Positions 11,301 to 21,221 of a DNA stretch of 53,565 bases are shown one piece after another; the stretch's first letter is position 1; every line of letters begins with the position of its first letter. Below the pieces are notes generated by a model. It saw nothing but the letters and a program-made list of their open reading frames with translations, ran no database searches and was not told the origin of the DNA. The position numbers and the translations under genes were made by a program. This DNA comes from Parachlorella kessleri. Its lineage: Eukaryota > Chlorophyta > Trebouxiophyceae > Chlorellales > Chlorellaceae. The stretch is taken from NCBI GenBank assembly GCA_001598975.1, contig BBXU01000931.1, positions 1 to 53,565 of the forward strand. The letters run 5' to 3'.

Positions 11301-13148
11301 GGGGCTCCTTAGCTATGCCATGCCTTATGTCAGGCCTCGCATAGTGCTAGCTGGTCACGGGCAGCTTCTAGAAGAAAAGGAGACCACTGACCTCCCATTC
11401 GCGGGGCTAGAGTTTGGGTACTGACAGTGCGGACCACTTGGGCCTAGGTGCGAAACCCACCTTTGGCAATGTCTGCCTTGGAGGGTAGCATCTTCTCGAC
11501 AGAGCGGCGCACCATGCCTGCAGAGAGATGTGGTCGTTCTGCAACAGCCGTGAAGTGAGGGAAGCCATCCACGCCAAGCCGATTGAGGACATTGGGCGCT
11601 TTGATGAGTGCACAAATGGCGAGTCATGCAAAGTCTGCATAGGCTTTGTGGACGCTGCCAGCTCATCTTTGCTTACATGCCGCCGCTGCTGCTGCTGCTT
11701 CACTGCTGCATGTTCTGGCAGCCCGGTTCGCGGTGCCGGTGTGGTTGCTTGCAAACTATATCACGGACCAGCAGCACTTTGCTAAGTAAGCATTATGCCT
11801 GTGAACTCGCACTGCAGGCGACCGGATACATTACAACCACAACATCCCATCCATGATCCCCGTGCACCAGGATTTGTTGGCCAGAGGTACGCATGCCATC
11901 AGCGGGGTCTCGCGCGTTTGCGCGCTCCCTCCCTGCCTGCGTGTGGACTGTGATGCTCAGTGGACAGACATGTCAATTCGGGGACCCAAAGCGCGCTTGT
12001 TCTCATGACAATGATGTGCACTGCGGTTGAATGGCAGTGGGATGGGAGCCGCCTAAAGGTGGAGCCACTCTCCTATACCCTGCAATGCCAGAGTAGGAAC
12101 CCCCCGCGCCCGACTGCTTGGCAGGTCTGGACGCCCTGATCTATAGCGGCGACCATGACATGGCTGTGCCACACACTGGCAGCGAGGCGTGGACCTCCTC
12201 ACTGGGCTTGCAGGTTCAGCAGGACTGGAGGCCTTGGCACACATATGACAGACAGGTGTGGCTCACCTTGGCCAGTGCCTGTCGTGTGAAGCTGACCCAT
12301 GCCACGCTGTCTCATGCGTCTATGTCTGAGCGCTGCAGCAGCCCTGTCCAGCCTTCCATGCCATGCTCCTACTTTAGTCTAGTTTGGTCATACCTGGCTC
12401 CGATGGCTTTGGGCTTGTGAAGAGTTTACTTAACAGCCGCTTTGCATGGGCTCATCACCAAACCAGTTGGAGCCGCCCACTGGTGCCTGGTACCCCCTAG
12501 TGCTTGCCATCCCCCGATACATACTGACAATGCCCTGGATGGTGGACCGGCACCCTCCCACGCTGCGTAGAAAGCTGCGGGGGAGACCTTCGGTTCTGTG
12601 CTTGTCGCTTCAGGTGGCAGGCTATGCCGTGCACTACCGTGGGTTGACCTATGCCACCATCAAAGGGGCAGGACACATGGTACGTGCTCAGCTTACGGGC
12701 TGGGCAGTCACTTGCGTACACCCCCCGCTGGTTTGAGGGTGCCTCCTTCGCATATCAAAGATCCGGCTGTGCATACTACACTGCTGCTGCGTGCGCTACT
12801 AGAGTTATGTTGTGGCACATGCACAATTGTGGTGCACCCTGGGGAGCCGGACAGCCATGTGTGCAAGTGGGTGCGCTCCCCGGGCTGCCTGCCAGTGGCA
12901 TGCAATTGAGGGTGCCGTTTCGTCCGTGCCCCTGGCCGGTGCCCTTGCAGCGCAGCCCTGGCTGCGCGCCACTGCCTGGGTCCAAATCCCTTTGCCTGGG
13001 CGAGGCACCTCGTTTGGCGATGCCAAAAGCCATCGACGGTCTGGCGCTGTGTGAGTACGTAGTCCTGGTGCTTCTGCAGGTGCCTGAGGATAAACCTTTG
13101 GAGGCCCTCACTATGTTCGAAAGGTTCTTACGGGGCAGGAAGCTATGA
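8384..13148 (+). CDS. Serine carboxypeptidase (peptidase family S10, SCPL)
   Basis: Thirteen exons: 8384-8590, 8761-8861, 9012-9122, 9368-9549, 9899-9990, 10330-10522, 10795-10883, 11125-11297, 11524-11618, 11818-11886, 12125-12255, 12614-12679, 13080-13148; 525 residues, phases agree throughout. Residues 1-22 are a clear signal peptide. S10 landmarks in order: [32 protein letters not shown] (oxyanion region; the first F-V to the last S-S spans two halves of one exon), [19 protein letters not shown] with the catalytic Ser, [19 protein letters not shown] with the catalytic Asp, and GAGHMVPEDKP with the catalytic His across the last splice. Such enzymes act in vacuole or secretory compartments, removing C-terminal residues or acting as acyltransferases. 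Introns 7 and 9 use GC donors (CAG|GCAAGA at 10884, ATG|GCGAGT at 11619). TGTAA at 13249-13253 is a likely poly(A) signal. Confidence 0.93.
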
Positions 13149-13997
13149 TGCCATAAGGTGCTGCCGGGTAGCTTTGGCAGGGCGACTGTGGCACGCCCAT
13201 CAGTGTGTTAGCAGGTCAAACAATTTCGACTCGTCATTTACAAACACATGTAAGGGTCGGAAAATGTTAACATCTTCATTACCTGGACAGAAGCACCTAA
13301 AGGGTGGTGCACGGGTAGGTCAAAGCATGGTGCCCACTCCCTCACCCAAAGAAAGAATATCAGAAAAAGAAAAAGATACTACAAAATGACTTAAGGTCTA
13401 GCAAGTCAACAGCCACGTTGCTAGCATGATTCATCCTGCCTTAGCACGAGATCGGTCAGATGAGTCATCAAATGGTCATCAATAGGGGAACTAAGGCAAC
13501 CCGAACAAAGCAAGACGATACTGGTTGGGAGCGAATGAGCCCCAGAACAAGGTAAGGATGGCATAAACAATAATTGGCGAAACCTAAGTGCACCAGCCCC
13601 ACCCTGGCATCCCCAATCCTGATACACGCCTGGGAAAAACAGTTGTGCCCAACAAGATCGGTGTTGTGGCCAGAAGAGACTGGTACCTACCAGCGAGGCA
13701 TGCCACAAGCACCGGAGTGGAGAACCATATCAAAGAAATTCCACCACAATGTAGATCAAGAGAGACATGAGCAAGGGTGACGGAAAATACCAGCTGTCCT
13801 AATTTATGTGTCAGTCAAAGAGCAATGCAAGGTCAGTGTCATGCAAACTGTGTGTCCAAGGTCCCCAGGTTGTCTTCTGTAGTCATCCACTGCAAGCCGT
13901 CATGCACCGCTTAACAAGAGCGCTTATTGCTCCTGTAAGGTAGGAATACTGGCAGCAGCCAGCTAGCCCCTGCACCATCCTGTGGGTTTACTGTCGC
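13149..13997. other. Convergent 3' intergenic region
   Basis: 849 bp between the 3' ends of the carboxypeptidase and GT92 genes, holding their 3' UTRs. It is rather A-rich, with GAAAAAGAAAAAGA-like sequence near 13363-13378. No gene or repeat was recognised. Confidence 0.4.
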
Positions 13998-16121
13998 CTA
14001 GCTACTCGCTACCGCGGGGGCATGTTTGGCGGCTTCTGCAAGCTGCAACATTACCTTGGCGCCTGCCTCCACTGCATACGTGCAGTTTTCCACCATTAGC
14101 TTTTCAATATGCTCCCAATACCCCGCTGGCTTCCTGCAGCATAGATAGAGGAAAGTCAGCAGTGGTTGCAGGCACTTGTCTCTACTGAGAGTGGCCTGCC
14201 TGGAAAGTGCAAGTTTGTCATGCACAAAGCCACGACTTCAGGTTTTCTGATGCTGTCACCACCCTGGCAACAAGCATGGGGCTGGTGGAGCGCACTGGCA
14301 CAGTTCAAGCCAAGCAGCAAACTCACGTTGAGTCTGGGCCCATGGCATTGCCTTTGGCGATTTTCTGATCGAAGTCCTCCCTGCTCCTCACTATGTAATG
14401 GTTGAGGACAAGCACATCAGACTGCACTGGCTCTGAGAGGGCGCCATCGACGCGTGTGCGGTTGGTGTTGACTGCACAAACGGGGGTTGGGAACATCCCT
14501 ACTCCTTAGCAGCCTGGCAAGCAAATGCGAGTCACCGACAGAAAAGGAAGCGACGCAGCAAGCCACAAAACCCCTCGCCATATGACTTTGCAAACAGAGA
14601 GTCATTTTGGAGGGAGTGGGCCAGCCGGCTGGGGGAAGTCCCTGCGATGCCAGCCGGCCTTGCTACTCTGTGCTGTGCACCCACCAGCAAAGAAGCCTTC
14701 CCGGTACTTGAAGTCGTGCGGTCCCTGGGAGTGCTCCACCCGGCCTGGCCGCACGATGGATTTGACGTGCCTGTTTTCTGTGTAGTTTCCTTGGGTGCAT
14801 GCGGTGAAACTCTGCAGGATGCCTCCTGGCGGCCTGCACAGGGGAGAAAGCTGTGCAGGTCAGACCTGGGGACGAAGGGGAGGGCCATAATACAGGTCGC
14901 TCCATGGAGAGTACGACGGCTGGGCAAGGCCATGATCCTGCAATGTCCAAAGCCCAGCGCAAGGCAGCCTACCTTGTTGCATGTCCGGACGACCCAAACA
15001 GCCGCCAGTTCACAGCTAGCCCCCCAAAGGCTTCATAGCGCTGCAGCACTGCTGGCAGGCTGGGAGAGCCATCCTTGATAATCAGGAACTCATCGCCATC
15101 CATCATACCTGCATGCATTGGCTACGAGAGGCTTCCCTTGATCCAACCATGGCTGTGTCTTGATTGGCAGAGCCACTTTGCTCGTGTCACCCGACCAGGC
15201 ACCCAAATGCCATTGGCACTGCTTCAGCGCTTCTCAAGTAAACATGGCAGAGGTCTGCGCACCAGGTTCCAGGTGCGAGGTGCAACAGCCGGCAACATGG
15301 GACGAAGACCCACCATACTCACCGAGCCACTTGTGTGGAGCACCAAAGCGGTGAATGCAATCATTGTATATCTCGATCTGCTGCCTTCCTCCTTCCTTTA
15401 TTGGGCCGTCCAGCCGGATATACACAACTAAGCCAGACCGAATGAAATCTGCAACCAGCTGAAGAACATCATGCATGGCAGTGCATGCGGTCCATGGCCA
15501 TGCAGACACCATTGCAGTGCTCAGAGCAAGAAGGCCAAGCGCTGTTAGGCCCCTGCACTTGGCTGCTTTGGATGGGTGCTCAACCTGTCCCACTCGCCTG
15601 CCAGCACCTCATGCAGCGGCGGTTGAGAGCCATCGTCATAAAGATATATCCTCCCGACACCTATGCTGGCATGGTATGCCACCCACTCGCTGATGTAGAA
15701 GTGCTCGTCTGCATCCCAAGCCAGCCAGGAAATGCCACGGAAGAAGGCAACCCAGTGATGAGTCAAGGGAAATACATCACGTCGCAGCTATGTTGTATGC
15801 TTGTTCACTCAAACCCAAGGCCGCTGCAGGGAGGTGTCTTGAGCTAAGCCATGCCAACCAGTGTGTCCTCGAAGCCACCACACCCTGCTCACCTTTCACT
15901 GCAAGGCAAAGAGCCACATACATCGTGTCATCGCCCCAAACCTCGGCAGTGCGGCGGCCTTTGGCCCTGCTAGTGTATCTCAAGCCATGCCGGTGAATGT
16001 CTAGGGCTGACAGCTGCCCAGTCTCGGTTCGGGCCACTGTCCAATTCGAGCCTCTGAAGCGCAGTGCTCCGAGGGTCAAGAGGAACGCCGCTGTGGCAAG
16101 TGCTGCAACCCGTGTCGCCAT
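13998..16121 (-). CDS. GT92 (DUF23) family glycosyltransferase, type II membrane protein
   Basis: Exons (minus) 16121-15893, 15708-15598, 15448-15323, 15108-14973, 14833-14685, 14471-14327 and 14133-13998, 343 residues, phases consistent. N-terminal residues 3-22 form an uncleaved signal anchor, so the enzyme should face the Golgi or ER lumen. Family features: a first core strand (TMYVALCLAVKDE), EWVAYHASIGVGRIYLYDDGS, an Ile/Tyr/Cys stretch (QIEIYNDCIHRFG), a DxD-like MDGDEFLIIKDG, WRLFGSSGH, and a late HYIVRSREDFDQKIAKG. This is the GT92/DUF23 order; known animal members add galactose to glycans. The C-terminal MENCTYAVEAG-like segment has possible N-glycosylation (N-C-T). Intron 2 has a GC donor (CAG|GCGAGT at 15597); the frame through IRSGLVVYIRLDG confirms it. 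Donor sugar and acceptor cannot be told from the sequence. Confidence 0.85.
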
Positions 16122-16795
16122 GACGGGCTGGATGCTGCAGTCCAGATCTCGGATATCGAGATTCCGTCAATCCAGCGACAGTTCTCGGTCCTTCGCAGGC
16201 ACCAGGGACGACTCACAAGTTCCTTAAGCGCATGTAACTCGCTAGATTACATACGAAGCTGCAGCGCGTTCGCTCAGCGACGTGGAAACTGCTAAGGCCC
16301 GGCCTGACAAGCAAGCATATACAGAAGGAGATACAATGGAGCCTCGTCTCTTAATGACCGCAAGGCTCTTCTCTGCCATCTTGAGATCCAGCCTGCTCCG
16401 CCTGCCAGGCCGCGCCAAAAGTGGGAGATTCCCTTAAGGCGCGATCATAAAGGCGCCTGGGCCAGCCTAGCACTGCTTCTGACCATGGTATACCAGTGCA
16501 CAGATGTTTGTCGTTGGAGTTTCGTAGACTTGCCCCACGTTAACGTCGATGTTCGGGACGGCTCAGCTACCGCACTGCACTGCTGCATGCATCCACGGCT
16601 GGCTGATGGGTTGACGCTTGGTCGATAAAACAACGTTGCACCCACAGTCCTCACCGACACTGGCTTATGTGTGACGAGGGAGCTTACATGTAATGTATTA
16701 CATGCAGATGGGCAGTTGTTTTTATTTAGGGTGGCAGGTACTCCGTTCAGAGAGGAGGTACGGGGATGATACTGGGCTGACAGGGGTCTATGCAG
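16122..16795. other. Upstream region of GT92; no gene seen
   Basis: Contains the presumed GT92 promoter and 5' UTR. A GTAATGTATTACAT-like palindromic stretch lies near 16690-16702. No supportable ORF. Confidence 0.35.
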
Positions 16796-16833
16796 TTATG
16801 CTCTGCGTCTTGCCTGATATCTGAGCCAGTAGG
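16790..16833 (+). repeat. TATGCTCTGGG dispersed repeat, copy 2
   Basis: ATGCAGTTATGCTCTGCGTC then TTGCCTGATATCTGAGCCAG; the GAGCC-G/A-GT part is shared with copy 1. Confidence 0.45.
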
Positions 16834-17385
16834 TTTCTCCCGGGAGTGGGTTCTCATCTTGGCCCCTGTGGTCGCCATTCCTGGGAACTGGCAGCGCAGG
16901 GGAGGCTCCGCCAGCTTTTATCACTGCTAGCGCCCCATGCTGCTTTGCAGGAGCCATGTGCCATGCAACTGTGCCCGGAAAGTGGGGCTGGGCTGCCAGA
17001 TGGGCTGCAGCTGCTCAGCGTACACCCCTGCTGTGTAAGTTGCACGCCAGAGCTTCAGGCACATGACCGCTTTCCCCACCTTTGCCAGAGTCTGTGGGTA
17101 GCTGCCAGGCGAAGGAATCCAACGTGACCTCCCAGGACTCTGCATATGCTGACTGCAGTACCTCTGGCGCAACAGGCTGGCCTTACCGCAGCACCCCCCT
17201 AGATTGCTCTCCCCCCCTGCGGCCTGGCTGACTACATGTACAGGATGCCCCGTCACCTTGGGGCCTTCTGATGGGACGGACATTGAGCGGGGCTGGTGAG
17301 GCCAAGTAATATCATTATGGCGTAGAAGGCGTGGAGGTTGTCCATTTGTAGTCATCCCCACCTGTGCCGCCACTTGCTCTGCCAT
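16796..17385 (-). CDS. Doubtful small hypothetical gene
   Basis: A phase-consistent model exists: exons 17385-17362, 17152-17080 and 17004-16796 (minus), starting MAEQVAAQ and ending at a TAA, about 101 residues. It contains SWEVTLDSFAWQLP and PLPGETYWLRY. I recognise no family. Against it: a second frame is also open through the same splice sites, and the 3' end overlaps a dispersed TATGCTCTG repeat. It may be spurious. Confidence 0.2.
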
Positions 17386-17811
17386 TGCCTGTCTACCACA
17401 GCAAGCCTAACATGTGTAGCATCGCGCAAGCGGCTTACCTGCTGCTTGGCTGACTGCTGGCTGTGCGCCAGACAGCTCGCCGGCTGCCCTGCGCTGCAGG
17501 AAGGGTATGCTGATAACAGGGGACAGAGCAGCTCCTGGCCCTCTGCGTTCCTGATCAGATATCCACCCCAAGGCTGCCAAGCATGCCGCCATAGCTGTTA
17601 GCGCTCGCAAGGTTGCCTTGCCCACCTTGAAGCTGTGGTCCGCAAGCTCCCTAAGCGTGCTCCATGGCTGGAGTCTGCTCCTCCAGCTGGCCAAGGTCCA
17701 TCACTGAGTGAGAAGTGCTTGCGGCCTGCCAAGTGCTGGGAAATGGGAGCATGGGCCCGGATTGGCACAGAGATGGTGTCGCAGGAGACAGTGTGTGTGG
17801 GGGGGCACACC

Positions 17812-17975
17812 GGTAGCGCCTGAGGCCACCTTGTGGGCTACATGCCCATTACGTACAACCGATGGCGCTCCCTTAACCCATGACCCTGGCCGGTGCCCAC
17901 TGGGCATCACTCGGCGCCCAGCTACGGCTGGACGGCGAGGCCTGGGCGTACTTATTTATTTATTTGTGGGGGGGG
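17812..17975 (+). repeat. SINE-like element, copy 1 (TTTA tail)
   Basis: About 165 bp sharing blocks with copies at 28095-28260 and 31628-31800 (both on the minus strand): CTGAGGCCACC, GGGCTA-ATGCCC, CAACCGATGG, CCTGGCCGGTGCCCA, CAGCTACGGCTGG, then GGCCTGGGCGTA followed by (TTTA)n. The common 3' end and simple tail are typical of a SINE retroelement. A run of G follows the tail. Confidence 0.6.
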
Positions 17976-18112
17976 GCATAGGAGGCGGCTTCCAGCCTCC
18001 CAGTGCCACTCCAGTGCCACTGCAAACCAAACTCATGCCTTGCAGCATAAGTGTGAATTGCCTGAGCCCTGCTGCTGTGCTTGAGAGGCTGCCTGCTCAG
18101 TTTGCAATGAGC

Positions 18113-18182
18113 AAGCCAGTCGCCGTGCCATGCACCCTCATTAGCCCCGTCCCGTTGGAGGGACTGTGGGGCGCCTTGGCCT
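18113..18182 (+). repeat. 70-bp repeat shared with the LINE region
   Basis: Matches 22195-22264 at roughly 80% by eye, including GGAGGGACTGTGGGGCG followed by CTTGGCCTG. Probably a fragment of the same retroelement family. Confidence 0.55.
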
Positions 18183-18461
18183 GTTGTGGCGGTGGAAGGG
18201 GAAGCTAATAAGGGGTGAGCTGGTGGGACATCTGGAGTGGCAGCCCTGAGCTTGCCTGTGCCTAAGCAAATTTCCCATCTTGGCGTTATGAGTGCTCTAT
18301 TTGGCAGGTGATGGCTCATGTTGACACCCAATTATACATAGCCAAACTGGGCGCAGCTGAGGTGTATCTGCACATCAGCATGAAGGTTGAAACACCCAAA
18401 CACTTATAAGAGGATAAAGAGGATCTGTCCAACTTCACTTCTGAAAAGAACGTATGAGGTT

Positions 18462-18493
18462 ATAGAAACTGATCTGCGCAGATCAGTTTCTAT
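18462..18493. repeat. Perfect 32-bp palindrome
   Basis: The half-site ATAGAAACTGATCTGC is followed at once by its exact reverse complement, with no spacer. It lies 160 bp beyond the 3' end of glycosyltransferase A. It could form a cruciform in DNA or a hairpin in RNA, or be a protein-binding or mobile-element end. Confidence 0.85.
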
Positions 18494-18654
18494 CCAGCTG
18501 GCCATATACCTTGTGAAGTGCTTGCATACAGACATCAACTGCTAGAGCAGATGCAGCAGAAGCAGGGGAGGGCATTCCTTGAAAAGACCACCGCGGTGCA
18601 CCGTCATGGCCCCAAAGGCAGGCCGGCCGCTAACTTCCACAACTAGTTGCAATA

Positions 18655-20434
18655 TCATATTCCTGCTTGTTCAATGTATAGCTCAAACTCCTTCAGCATC
18701 CGGGCATACATGTCGCCTCCATCGGCTTTCTTTGCCATATTGAGAATTTCCACATAAACTGGCCGACAGTTTCCACAACCCTCTTGTTTTTCCCAGCCCT
18801 CCTCACCGTTGTGCTTAAGGAAGCACTCAATGCACCAGTCCCGCCGCGGTTTGGGGCCATGCCTACATGAGAATCCTGATGACATTCAGCGACCTTCATA
18901 GCTGCACCCAAGTGCTCTGAGGCAACCACAACGCTGCTGTTGGCAGTCCCATCATCATCGAAACGCATATCAGGATAACACGCTGGCAACATGGTTGTAC
19001 TGCGTGCACCTTACCAGTGCAGGATAGTGGCGTTGGGGCTACTACCCCAGTAGGCTTTCCAATTCATCTCGTCCGGTAATGATGGCCAGGTTTTGTTGTG
19101 GTCCCTCCTGTAGTCCAAAAGCCAGCCTGCAGTTCCCCGAGGTCACAGGTGCTCAGTACCACTTGCGAACTGGGCAGAGTCCCACAAGCTCCCATTGCAT
19201 TGCTGTTATCGAGCCAACAGCGGAGCTTAGCTCGCCAAAGTGGTGCCACAGGTACGCACCCACCGGACCTGGCATGAAGATGAAGTACGCAGCGAGTTGA
19301 AGGGGCCTGCTAACAGAACATGCTGCCAACTGACTTACCTTGGTCAAATGCGACGAAGGCGAAGTTGTGTGCACGTCCATACTCTATGAACTGACGGAGC
19401 TCCTTCTTCATCTCCGGTATGTTGAAAGCCAACACCCCAGAGTTACCTATTGTTCCCTTTCCTGCTTCTGGGCCTAGGCTAAGCTGCTCAGGTAATGGGA
19501 TGGTGCAAGTGCTAATGTCCCCACCGACAAACATGACGTCAGAGTCGGTATAAAGGGCATATGTAGAGCTGACGTTGGTCATGTCAACAAGCCCCCATGC
19601 CTTCAATGCATCAATGACGATCGGAATGTCGAGGCGTAAGTAAACACCCTGCACGTCCGTTAGGGGGCAAAGTGGCAGGACTGATGCAAGCTTGTTTGTT
19701 GTAAAAGATTGTGGGAAATGGCTGGAGAAGTAGCGCTCCTGCTTACCGGGGTGAGTACATGCAAAGTATTTGCCTACCTCATGCTCAATGAGGTCCGGTC
19801 TTTGTTTCAAGGCGAAATCATTAAGAAACGGCAGCCTGTGGAACAGAACTTTACCGCCGTTTCCCCCAAACCACCTGTAGAGTAAAGTATGTTGTGGAAA
19901 AGCAAGGTGGCCGAGGTTGCAACACCACCAGGCAACACTGGGGAAGGCAGTTCAGACATGTATAACACGTGGACTGGCAGGCCCATGTGCAAGCACCAGG
20001 TGCACGCAGACGCTTCGTTCGTTACGTGCTTGGTATACCAAGGTCAATGTCCACCGCATGCATTAAGCCATGCACACTGGAACCGCCAGGGTGGAGGGAA
20101 GCGAATCCCTTTAGGCTGGCTGTGTGGGTGCTTACCTGGTAAGGTTGTCGGGCTGCCCTTGATACAGGAGCACTGGCACCAAGGACGGCGCATGTGCACG
20201 GGCTGAAAGGAGAGCTGCCTTAATGAAATTCTTGTAGTCGCTGCTGTAGGTCGTCAGATCGGATATACCAGTGAACCAGAGCAGTCGCTGGCAGTCTGGA
20301 CTCTCCTCAGCTAGGCGGTGAGCAAGCAGCCCGGTCCGTTGCGGTAGGAGAGGAAGAGGGAGAAGCAGAAGGAGGCATAGGGAAACGATGCACATCCAAG
20401 TGGTTGTCTTGCTGGCAACTGCAGGAATGAGCAC
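18655..20434 (-). CDS. GT8-like glycosyltransferase A, type II membrane protein
   Basis: Exons (minus) 20434-20136, 19874-19778, 19648-19339, 19126-19015 and 18862-18655, 341 residues. Residues 14-32 are a Leu-rich signal anchor (CLLLLLPLPLLPQ). The catalytic domain shows LRLDIPIVIDAL, LYTDSDVMFVGG (DxD, metal and nucleotide-sugar binding), GNSGVLAFNIPE, AFDQGWLLDYR, NWKAYWGSS and HWHGPKPRR. The last resembles the H-x-x-G-x-K-P motif of GT8 enzymes, as do NSGV and DQ. The C-terminal about 55 residues carry a Cys-rich knob (CIECFLKH, then GCGNC) with GGDMYARML. It would act in the Golgi or ER lumen. Gene B at 40388-42907 is a paralogue with the same intron positions; the central exon is 310 nt in both. 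The substrate is unknown, and family placement (GT8-related) rests on motifs. Confidence 0.82.
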
Positions 20435-21221
20435 CGTTATGTATAGGGCTGCTGAGCAGGAGAAAGATTTGAGAGAGAACCACCACTAGGAGGCTACTGG
20501 TAACTGTGGCTTAATCGAAGCATGCCTTAGTCGAAGCAGGCTAAGTGCACCCTGGAAAGGCTGCGGTTGCAACCCTGCAGCTGCCTTGCCTGTTAGACGT
20601 GGTTTTTGGGACATGGCGTTCAGCATCGTCCCTAGGCCGTCCACGAGTTTGCTTCTGGCACTATAACGCAGGCTCAGAGGCGTACAAGTCTGGCAAACGC
20701 TGCCCACAAGATGCTTCCACAGGGCCAGTACAAGGTGGGGCCTCACTTTAACAAGGTTGGCTCCCAGACTAACTTAGAAAGGGAGCCCTCTAGTCAGGTA
20801 TCTGGGATGTGCCGAAAGGCGCCATAAACCGCCATGGCCGTGCTTGATTGATGGGGGCAATTGTACATACCTATATATATTAAGACGTCTCCTCGATCAG
20901 TCAGTGGCCAACCTAAGAACTAGAGTACTCGTACTCCCCAGTCTTGTGCAGTTGCTGGCGTTTAGGACGCCCAGAGTTGCTGGCGTTTCTGCACATGGAG
21001 GCTACCGTCAGTATAGTTGGTTTCGAGCAAGGTAATTGCGGGCTAGCGAGATGTATTCAGCAACGCTGTCGGCCCTTTTGCGAATCTGTACCTCAGCGAG
21101 CGCATGCGCCCAAGTATCTGAGTAGGATCCGCGCCTGGGTACCTTGTGCTCATCCGGTTAGCGATCCTCCTTTCGGTGCAACTGCGTAGCGGTTGCTGTG
21201 TTTTCACCTCCTTCCACGTCT
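20435..21221. other. Upstream region of glycosyltransferase A; no gene seen
   Basis: Contains the presumed promoter of gene A. A TATATATATTAA stretch lies at about 20871-20882. Only short, overlapping ORFs, none with recognisable motifs. Confidence 0.35.

Noticed and set aside
16927..17694. Longer minus-strand gene including LRELADHSFKVGKATLRAL upstream of the doubtful small gene
   Set aside because: Frames do not join without forcing and no start codon fits; left as noncoding apart from the low-confidence model.
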